From: an uncultured Clostridium sp.
GTDB lineage: Bacteria; Bacillota; Clostridia; Clostridiales; Clostridiaceae
Direction of reading: 5' to 3'
Length of the DNA: 45,881 nucleotides
NCBI RefSeq assembly: GCF_947072515.1
Contig: NZ_CAMTIG010000025.1
Span: 1-45,881 of the forward strand
The translations under genes were made by a program, and so were the position numbers. Positions 40,022-45,881 of the stretch are shown in pieces (position 1 is the first letter of the stretch; every line of letters starts with the position of its first letter). The notes under the pieces are model-generated. The model had not been told where the DNA came from. It did not search any database and worked only from the letters and a program-made list of their open reading frames with translations.

Positions 40022-40704
40022 TGGTAAGTATTTTAATTGTTGAAGATGAGAAAAATATAGCAAGATTTTTAGAGCTAGAACTTACTCATGAAGGCTATAA
40101 AATAATAAAAGCTGATAATGGAAGAGTTGGACTTGAAATCGCAGAAAAAGGAGAAGTTGATTTAATTATTTTAGATGTAATGCTTCCAGAACTTAATGGA
40201 TTAGAAGTGTTGAGAAGGCTTAGAAAAATATCAGATATTCCTGTAATAATGTTAACTGCAAGAGATGCAGTGATGGATAAAGTTTCAGGACTTGATGCAG
40301 GAGCAGATGATTATATAACTAAACCTTTTGCAATTGAAGAGTTGCTTGCAAGAATAAGGACAGCATTAAAGAAAAGAGTTATTATAGATAAAAAAGAAGA
40401 TAATGATAAATTAGAATGTGGATTATTATCTTTAGATAAGCTAAGACATAAAGTTGTTTATGGAAATAAAGAGATTGAACTAACTAATAGAGAGTTTGTC
40501 CTACTTCAAGTGTTATTAGAAAATAAAAATATAGTTTTAACTAGAGATGTGCTTATGGAAAAGGTATGTGGATACGAATATGCTGGTGAAACAAATGTAA
40601 TAGATGTATATATAAGATATTTAAGAACTAAAATAGATGATGCAGTAAATGAGAAAATAATTACTACGGTTCGTGGTGTAGGATATGTAATTAAAGATGA
40701 GTAA
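40021..40704 (+). CDS. OmpR/PhoB-family response regulator, ArlR/CssR-like
   Basis: A 227-aa regulator: receiver domain with E8-D9 pocket (LIVEDEKN), phosphoacceptor D52 (IILDVMLPELNGLEVL), switch residues in MLTARDA and TKPFAIEELLARI, and a C-terminal winged helix (about 132-227; LTNREFVLLQVLLEN, then VIDVYIRYLRTKIDD and TTVRGVGYVIK). It starts on the stop of the DUF4342 gene and overlaps the kinase by eight bases. The 11-bp TAATCT repeats near 38720 may be its site, giving feedback on the DUF4342 genes. Confidence 0.92.
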   Translation: MVSILIVEDEKNIARFLELELTHEGYKIIKADNGRVGLEIAEKGEVDLIILDVMLPELNGLEVLRRLRKISDIPVIMLTARDAVMDKVSGLDAGADDYITKPFAIEELLARIRTALKKRVIIDKKEDNDKLECGLLSLDKLRHKVVYGNKEIELTNREFVLLQVLLENKNIVLTRDVLMEKVCGYEYAGETNVIDVYIRYLRTKIDDAVNEKIITTVRGVGYVIKDE

Positions 40705-41941
40705 GAAGAAGCATAAAAATGTATCATCTATTGCAATAAAGATTAATTCCATGTATGTGAGAGATTTATTTTTTAAATTTCTTTTTCTAAATATATGTTT
40801 GATAGTTATTATGACTGTATTATGGTGTGCTCAAAATGAACGAGATTTTTATGGGAGCTTAGTTCAAAATGCAAAGAGAAGTTTTGATTTCTATCCAATA
40901 CAAGATGCTAAATATATAGTTGTTTGGCCTGATGGAAGAACTATGGTAGAGAGTGCTAGTTTATTTTTAAATAATGTGAAGAATATCATAATAGGAATAA
41001 GTATAGTTGAAGTAATATATCTAATACATCAAATTTTATTCGGAACTGCAAAAGCAAGGAAAGTATTAAAGCCACTTAATGAAATTGTAGAAACTGCAAA
41101 TAGGTTAAGTGAAATGGCAATAAATGAGGAAAAATTTCATAGTTTAGAGGAAGCTATATCTAAGATAGAAACAGTAACATCTAATGAGAGAGTTTATATA
41201 GGAGATAGTGAACTTAAAGGCTTAGAAGAGGCTATAAACAATCTTTTAGATAGAATGAGAGAAGCATATAGACAGCAAGCTAGATTTGTTTCAGATGCAT
41301 CTCATGAACTTAGAACACCTATATCTGTAATTCAAGGTTATGCTAATATGTTAGATCGTTGGGGAAAAAATGATGAAAGCATATTAGATGAATCTATTAC
41401 TGCAATAAAAAGTGAGTCAGAAAATATGAAAAATTTAGTTGAGCAGTTATTATTCTTAGCTAGAGGAATTAATGGAAAGATGGGACTTACAATTATAGAG
41501 GTTTCACTTAATGATATGATGAATGAAGTTTTAGAGGAATCTAAAATGATAGATAAAAAGCATGAATATAGATATATAGAATCAGAAGAAATATCCATTA
41601 AGGGAGATATAGGGCTTCTAAAGCAAACTGCTAGAATATTAATTGAAAATGCAGCTAGATATACAGATGATAATGAAGAAATAGTTCTTAGAACAGGCTT
41701 AAATGAAAAAGGAGAACCTTATTTTTCTGTACAAGATAATGGCATAGGAATGGAAACAGAAGATTTACCACACATATTTGAACGATTCTTTAGAGCAGAT
41801 GCAGCAAGAGTGCGTAAAGATGGTGGAACAGGACTTGGACTTTCAATAGCTAAATGGATTATAGATAATCACAAAGGGTACTTTGGAGTTCTAAGTAGAA
41901 AAGAAATAGGAACAAGAATAACTGTATATTTACCACAATAG
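40697..41941 (+). CDS. Sensor histidine kinase, ArlS-like
   Basis: A 414-aa membrane kinase. One helix near 24-43, an extracytoplasmic loop of about 55 residues, a second helix near 96-116, a HAMP-like segment (about 125-180), then the H-box SDASHELRTPISVIQGYANML with H203, N-box ARILIENAARYTDD, G1 QDNGIGM, F-box IFERFFRAD and G2 GGTGLGLSIAKWI. All catalytic motifs are intact. The short extracellular loop fits sensing of envelope state. It ends at a terminator (41971-42004). Confidence 0.92.
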   Translation: MSKKKHKNVSSIAIKINSMYVRDLFFKFLFLNICLIVIMTVLWCAQNERDFYGSLVQNAKRSFDFYPIQDAKYIVVWPDGRTMVESASLFLNNVKNIIIGISIVEVIYLIHQILFGTAKARKVLKPLNEIVETANRLSEMAINEEKFHSLEEAISKIETVTSNERVYIGDSELKGLEEAINNLLDRMREAYRQQARFVSDASHELRTPISVIQGYANMLDRWGKNDESILDESITAIKSESENMKNLVEQLLFLARGINGKMGLTIIEVSLNDMMNEVLEESKMIDKKHEYRYIESEEISIKGDIGLLKQTARILIENAARYTDDNEEIVLRTGLNEKGEPYFSVQDNGIGMETEDLPHIFERFFRADAARVRKDGGTGLGLSIAKWIIDNHKGYFGVLSRKEIGTRITVYLPQ

Positions 41942-41970
41942 AATAAGAATATTTAAGATAAATTGAAAAG

Positions 41971-42004
41971 AAGCTTAGTAGAGAAAAACTACTGAGCTTT
42001 TTTT
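41971..42004 (+). terminator. Terminator of the DUF4342/two-component operon
   Basis: AAGCTTAGTAG (41971-41981) pairs with CTACTGAGCTT (41989-41999), then T7. Confidence 0.82.
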
Positions 42005-42074
42005 GTTTAACTTTTTGAAATATTAAAAAGATAGTACCTTAAAAGATAAGTTTTAATAAAACAAAATTTAGATA

Positions 42075-42105
42075 TTGACTATACAGTAACTGTAAAGTAT
42101 ATGCT
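42075..42105 (+). promoter_or_regulatory. MerR-type promoter of the MATE gene
   Basis: TTGACT (42075-42080), a 19-bp spacer and TATGCT (42100-42105). The spacer contains TACAGTAACTGTA, the reverse complement of the core in the GNAT promoter at 32900-32930. No MerR gene is adjacent, so the regulator at 32078-32887 is the best candidate. Confidence 0.72.
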
Positions 42106-42158
42106 TATTATATTGAATAGGAAATATTATGAAATTTATTTAGGTAAAGGGGAAAGAG

Positions 42159-43462
42159 ATGGATAATACAGCTATTTATACAAAAGAGCTTAATTTAAAA
42201 AGGATTTTAATTTTTACAATTCCAACAATTTTAATGACATTGATTCAGTCATCATATTCAATGATTGATGGAATGTTTATTTCAAATATTTTAGGTGATG
42301 AAGCATTGTCGTCATTAACTTTAATTTCTCCATATTTTAGTTTGTTTATTGCAATTGCAGCTATGTTTGCATCTGGAGGGAGTGCCGTTGTAATGAAGAA
42401 GATGGGAGAAGAAAAGCAGGAAGAAGCACGATCTGATTTTACTACATTAACTTTAGTTGTCGCAGGAATCGGAATAGTTTTAAGTACAGTATTTTTACTT
42501 TTTACAAAATATCTAGTAAGTATTTTTGGTGCAAATACTGTTGTAACTGAATTATGTAGGGAATATTTATTTGCATATAGTTTTTTTATAATTGCACAAG
42601 TTTTATTTTCTGTATTACAGATTTACACTATAGCATCAGGAGATTCAAAACTTGCAATGGTAAGTGCTTTGGCAGGTGGAGTTATAAATATAATTTTTGA
42701 TGCAATTTTAATAAAAAATATGGGAATGACAGGGGCTGCAATTGCTAGTGGATTAGGAATGCTTGTGCCGTGTATTATTTTAGGGGCAAATTTTTTAAAT
42801 AAAAAGAAATTATTATATTTTTCAAAAATTAGCTTTAACTTGAAAGTAGTTATAAGAACAATGACGAATGGAGTATCAGAGTTTTCATCTAATTTAGTAA
42901 GTGGAGTAGTTATTATGTTGTTTAATAATCGAATGCTTGCAATAGCAGGTCCAAGTGGTGTTGCAGCAAGTACTATAACTTTTTATGTATTTGGATTTAT
43001 GAGTGCATTATATATGGGATATATGTTTGGTGTTTCACCTCTATTGAGTTATTTCTATGGAGCTCAAGAGACTTATAAACTTAAGAAGATTAGAAAGATA
43101 AGTATAGGGTTTATTGGGACAATAGCAATGTAGGTTCAGAAATATTAGTGTCAGCATTTACGAGTGTTGGTTCAACATCATATAACCTTGCAATAGGTGG
43201 AAATAAATTATTTTCTATAGCTTTATTATTCGTAGGCTTTAATACTTTTGCAAGTATGTTATTTACAGCATTATCTAATGGTAAGATTTCAGCGATTATA
43301 GCATTTTCAAGAACATTTATTTTCTTAGTTGCAGCAATTCTTTTATTACCATTAATATGGGGAATTAATGGATTATGGCTATCAGTTCCTATATCAGAAG
43401 TGTTAGCGCTTATTCTTTCAATCTATTTATTAAAAAAATATCAAAAAAAATATAGCTATTAA
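42159..43462 (+). pseudogene. MATE-family efflux pump, frameshifted
   Basis: The first frame (42159-43133, 324 aa) covers about eight membrane helices of a MATE transporter (QSSYSMIDGMFISNILG, ASGDSKLAMVSALAGGVINI, YFYGAQ) and stops at TAG within the linker after helix 8. The remaining helices continue from about 43134 to 43462 in a frame offset by one base (VGSEILVSAFTSVGS, then FSIALLFVGFNTFASMLFTALSNGK). The second part has no credible start or ribosome binding site. Together they give about 434 residues, close to the usual 440-460, with perhaps a few residues missing at the join. The sodium- or proton-driven pump is probably inactive in this genome unless the frame is an assembly error. 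The promoter is intact and MerR-like. Confidence 0.8.
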
Positions 43463-43481
43463 TATTAAAGGGGGAAGTAAA

Positions 43482-44600
43482 ATGATAAAAAAAGCAAAAC
43501 TTTTATATAGATCTTTAAAAGCATTTAAAAAGGAAAATCTAGCTGATAGTTTTCAAAGAATGTATGAGATTCAACCATCAAAAAAAATTAATAGAGGTAC
43601 CAGAGTTTTTGAGTTTAAAAAAAATATAGAAGAGTTACCCAGATTATTTGAATTTAATGAAGAAAAGAAGTCAGTTGCACAATTTATTAAGGATACTAAT
43701 ACAACAGGATTATTAATGATAAAAAATGATGAGATTATTCATGAAAAGTATTATTTAGGAGCAACAGAAAATACATTACTTGCATCAAACTCAATCTGTA
43801 AATCATTTGTTTCAGCATTATTAGGAATAGCTGTATCTGAAGGGAAAGTAGAGAGTATAGAGGATTCAGTAGGGCAATATGTATCAGAATTAAAAGGAAC
43901 AGAAGTGGGAAATGTATCAATAAAAGATTGTTTGCAAATGTCTTCTGGAATTGATTTTGATGAAGATACAGATATGAGTAAAATGTCAATTTCTATGCTA
44001 CTTGGAAAACCGGCAATCAAATATATTTCAAAATTAAAAGTTAAAGATGAAGAGGAAAAGAAGAGAAAATATTCAAGTATTAATACAGAAATAATTGGAG
44101 AGGTTATAAGAAGTGCGACAGGATATACTTTAAGTAAGTACTTAGAAGAGAAGATATGGAAGCAGATTGGTGTAGAGAAGGAGGCATACTGGACATTAAG
44201 CAATGATAAAGAACTAGCTATGGGTGGTTTAAATATAACTTTAAGAGATTATGCAAGGTTTGCAAGATTATACTTAAATAATGGGGAATGGAATGGGAAA
44301 CAAATAATTCCGAAGAGATGGATAAAGGATACTATAAATATAGAAGAAAAACATTTAAGACCGAGAGCAAATAATGACTCGTATAGTGCATTAGGATATG
44401 GATACAAATGGTGGATTCCAGAAGGAGATGAAGAAGAATTTCTTGCTATAGGTATTTATAGTCAATGGATTTATATAAATCCTAAAAGAAACACAGTAAT
44501 AATAAAAACTAGTGCACATCCAGGTTTTATGGATGAGAATCATGAGTTAGAAACAATTGAATTTTTTAGAGAGATGAGTAAAGAAAATATTTTAATTTAA
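43482..44600 (+). CDS. Serine hydrolase of the beta-lactamase (class C)-related family
   Basis: A 372-aa protein with a beta-lactamase/DD-peptidase fold. The S-x-x-K motif is S104-I-C-K107 (LASNSICKSFVSALLG), followed by VSIKDCLQMSSGIDFDED, and Y-S-x in KYSSINTEIIG around 197-203. There is no N-terminal signal peptide (charged MIKKAKLLYRSLKAFKKEN), so it is probably cytoplasmic and more like an esterase or 6-aminohexanoate-dimer-hydrolase type enzyme than a drug-inactivating beta-lactamase. It starts 20 bases after the MATE remnant with AAAGGGGG, so it may share its transcript. Confidence 0.82.
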   Translation: MIKKAKLLYRSLKAFKKENLADSFQRMYEIQPSKKINRGTRVFEFKKNIEELPRLFEFNEEKKSVAQFIKDTNTTGLLMIKNDEIIHEKYYLGATENTLLASNSICKSFVSALLGIAVSEGKVESIEDSVGQYVSELKGTEVGNVSIKDCLQMSSGIDFDEDTDMSKMSISMLLGKPAIKYISKLKVKDEEEKKRKYSSINTEIIGEVIRSATGYTLSKYLEEKIWKQIGVEKEAYWTLSNDKELAMGGLNITLRDYARFARLYLNNGEWNGKQIIPKRWIKDTINIEEKHLRPRANNDSYSALGYGYKWWIPEGDEEEFLAIGIYSQWIYINPKRNTVIIKTSAHPGFMDENHELETIEFFREMSKENILI

Positions 44601-44612
44601 ACTGAATATAAA

Positions 44613-44664
44613 AAGTCCCTCTTTAATATATTTAATAAAGGAATATTGAATTAAAGGGGGACTT
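44613..44664 (+). promoter_or_regulatory. Hairpin that pairs with the TM2 gene ribosome binding site
   Basis: AAGTCCCTCTTTAAT (44613-44627) pairs over 15 positions, one G-U, with ATTAAAGGGGGACTT (44650-44664). The right arm contains the AAAGGGGG ribosome binding site of the gene at 44668. No T-run follows, so it is more likely a translational control element than a terminator. Confidence 0.55.
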
Positions 44665-44667
44665 AAT

Positions 44668-45084
44668 ATGTATTGTAAAGAATGCGGAGCGGAACTTGGT
44701 AGTGATGAAGCTAAGTTTTGTACGAGTTGTGGGGTAAAAAAAGAAAATGGTGATAAGTTTTGCCAAGCTTGTGGCACAGCAAGAATAAATCCAAATCAAG
44801 AAGTCTGTTTAAATTGTGGAATAGAATTTAAGAAAGTTGGGAGTACAGGAAAGAAAAAAATGCCAGCGTTATTATTAGCATTATTTTTAGGAGGATTTGG
44901 AGCACATTTATTTTATGTAGGAAGAATAGGAAAAGCTATCTTATATATAGTTTTAACATTAAGTGGATTTTTAACATGCGGAGTAACAAGTATTATAGCT
45001 TTAATATTAGAAATTATAGATATAGTATTTATCTGTACTGATAAGTTTAAAGATTCAGAAGATAAAGTTTTAAGTGAATGGTGA
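44668..45084 (+). CDS. Zinc-ribbon/TM2-domain membrane protein
   Basis: A 138-aa protein. The N-terminus holds consecutive zinc-ribbon half-sites (CKECG at 3-7, CTSCG at 18-22, CQACG, CLNCG), giving two likely zinc sites. A basic linker (GSTGKKK) leads to a TM2 domain: two membrane helices around 68-86 and 91-120 with the conserved LALFLGGFGAHLFYVGR between them. Function unknown; TM2 proteins are common in Firmicutes. It overlaps the DUF2752 gene by seven bases. The ribosome binding site sits in a stable hairpin. Confidence 0.85.
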   Translation: MYCKECGAELGSDEAKFCTSCGVKKENGDKFCQACGTARINPNQEVCLNCGIEFKKVGSTGKKKMPALLLALFLGGFGAHLFYVGRIGKAILYIVLTLSGFLTCGVTSIIALILEIIDIVFICTDKFKDSEDKVLSEW

Positions 45085-45425
45085 TAAAGAACTGGTACAA
45101 ATATAAAATAGTAATACTTATAATTGCAATAATAGTTTTATATATGGTTCCTTTAGAGTATGTTGAGGGAAGAAGCTTTTGTATGCTAAATAATATATTT
45201 GGAATAGAATGTATAGGCTGTGGTTTTAGTAGGGCTTTTTTTAATTTATCACGATTAAATATTTTAGAAGCAATACAATTTAATAAAATGATAATTGTAT
45301 TGGGACCATTATTTATTTTAGGATATTTGTACGAATTTTTTCATGCTATAAAAAGTATTATAGAAGTAAAAGAAAAAAGTATAATAGAAAAATGTATTTT
45401 AGCATGTTTACCATATAAAATTTAA
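45078..45425 (+). CDS. DUF2752 membrane protein
   Basis: A 115-aa protein starting with ATG 45078 inside the TM2 gene. Two or three membrane helices (about 9-26 and 68-90) flank the family core, IFGIECIGCGFSRAFFNLSRLN (C-x2-C with GxGxxR-type surroundings). DUF2752 proteins often accompany TM2 genes in Firmicutes and Bacteroidetes, but their role is unknown. The overlapping start indicates translational coupling, so a two-gene membrane module is likely. Confidence 0.82.
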   Translation: MVIKNWYKYKIVILIIAIIVLYMVPLEYVEGRSFCMLNNIFGIECIGCGFSRAFFNLSRLNILEAIQFNKMIIVLGPLFILGYLYEFFHAIKSIIEVKEKSIIEKCILACLPYKI

Positions 45426-45431
45426 CTTTAG

Positions 45432-45463
45432 AAAATCCCATAAGAATATCTTATGGGGTTTAC
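45432..45463 (+). terminator. Terminator after the DUF2752 gene
   Basis: AAATCCCATAAG (about 45433-45444) pairs with CTTATGGGGTTT (about 45450-45461). The T-tail is weak. Confidence 0.68.
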
Positions 45464-45526
45464 TTTGTTTATATGTAAAGCTTAGAGAAGTTATTTTATA
45501 TAAAATAAAAAAATTTAAAAAAGGTA

Positions 45527-45578
45527 TTTACAATTAATAATTATTATTATATAATAATAAATGTACCAAAGAGGTACA
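45527..45578 (+). promoter_or_regulatory. Rubrerythrin promoter with palindrome over the -10
   Basis: TTTACA (45527-45532), a 17-bp spacer and TATAAT (45550-45555). A perfect 20-bp palindrome made of TTATTATTAT and its complement covers 45541-45560, including the -10; its shape is close to PerR/Fur-type sites. TGTACC (45562-45567) and GGTACA (45573-45578) form a second dyad at the transcription start. Confidence 0.6.
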
Positions 45579-45657
45579 CAAAAAAAGAATATAAACTAAG
45601 ATATAAAAGCTTAGCGAAATAAATAAAATGTGTGTAAATAAGAGGAGGAAATTTATT

Positions 45658-45881
45658 ATGAAAAAATATATTTGTACAGTATGTGGATACGTTTATGAAG
45701 GGGAATCTGCACCAGAAAAATGTCCAGTATGTGGTGTTGGAGCTGATAAATTCAATGAACAATCAGGAGATATGGCTTGGGCTGACGAACATAAAGTAGG
45801 AGTAGCACAAGGTGTTGATGAGAGAGTAATCGAAGGATTAAGAGCTAACTTCATGGGAGAATGTACTGAAGTAGGAATGTA
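45658..45881 (+). CDS. Reverse rubrerythrin, 5' part (cut by the window end)
   Basis: The frame opens at ATG 45658 after GAGGAGG and runs off the right edge after 74 codons. It begins with a rubredoxin domain ([10 protein letters not shown] at 6-15 and CPVCGVG at 22-28, the four Fe ligands). The next segment ([20 protein letters not shown]) is the start of the four-helix diiron domain. Rubredoxin-first order marks a reverse rubrerythrin, which in clostridia reduces hydrogen peroxide and oxygen with NADH-derived electrons and is PerR-controlled in C. acetobutylicum. The palindrome at 45541-45560 fits such control. Confidence 0.88.
   Translation, partial: MKKYICTVCGYVYEGESAPEKCPVCGVGADKFNEQSGDMAWADEHKVGVAQGVDERVIEGLRANFMGECTEVGM

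Noticed and set aside
43148..43462. Separate 104-aa membrane protein gene
   Set aside because: The sequence is the C-terminal part of a MATE transporter and has no own ribosome binding site; it belongs to the frameshifted gene.
1..45881. CRISPR arrays, tRNA or rRNA genes, insertion sequences
   Set aside because: No regularly spaced repeats, cloverleaf-like sequences, rRNA motifs or transposase genes were seen on either strand; the HTH of the ABC-3C effector only resembles a transposase domain.

Overview
The window looks like chromosomal DNA of a low-GC anaerobic Firmicute, most likely Clostridium sensu stricto. The evidence is AT-rich codon use, strong AGGAGG-type ribosome binding sites, many intrinsic terminators, a rubredoxin-first (reverse) rubrerythrin, a flavodoxin/2[4Fe-4S] EFR1 protein and a UBA/DUF4342 pair. 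The species cannot be named from this sequence alone. No rRNA, tRNA, CRISPR array, integrase or transposase was seen.

Region 1 (1-10.4 kb) is a sparse, accessory, defence-like island, with long AT-rich gaps between units. It holds a SEFIR-domain protein with an unrecognised C-terminal domain; a three-gene ABC-3C-type conflict operon (nuclease-like effector, middle component, Rad50/SMC-like ATPase with zinc hook); a BRO-N antirepressor-like protein behind a structured leader and strong terminator; and a coiled-coil protein ending in an Mrr-type endonuclease domain. A 3' remnant of a second BRO gene lies after the Mrr gene. Both BRO copies are accompanied by the same 5-nt-loop hairpins and a perfect DnaA box (TTATCCACA), so the Mrr gene sits between two related modules. 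A short element resembling ATAAAGAACC, usually within a hairpin, recurs around these genes and was not noticed elsewhere.

Region 2 (10.4-25.6 kb) is a patchwork of small stress, redox and efflux units, many with a local regulator: HxlR; nitroreductase and tautomerase; Bcr/CflA-like MFS pump; B3/B4-domain protein; creatininase family; catalase-like protein; TetR divergent from EFR1 and an N-truncated isochorismatase-like gene; DUF308 protein; XpaC-TelA operon; MerR divergent from an iron alcohol dehydrogenase; ThpR; an orphan 48-aa protein with a near-consensus promoter; and a class II Fic protein behind twin palindromes.

Region 3 (25.6-38.7 kb) holds a PadR-membrane protein-ABC exporter cluster, a methyltransferase joined to a VanRS-like two-component system, a UDG-superfamily protein, MerR divergent from a GNAT acetyltransferase, LysR divergent from a penicillin V acylase-like Ntn hydrolase, a second methyltransferase, a sugar O-acetyltransferase, and a membrane metallophosphoesterase followed by a small unknown gene.

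Region 4 (38.7 kb-end) holds two paralogous UBA-like/DUF4342 membrane proteins, the second in an operon with a second two-component system; a frameshifted MATE efflux gene whose promoter carries the same MerR-type operator core as the GNAT promoter 9 kb away; a serine hydrolase; a zinc-ribbon/TM2 protein whose ribosome binding site lies in a hairpin; a DUF2752 protein; and the start of a reverse rubrerythrin, which runs off the end. Two genes look frame-disrupted (the MATE pump and the membrane protein after PadR) and one looks N-truncated (isochorismatase-like).
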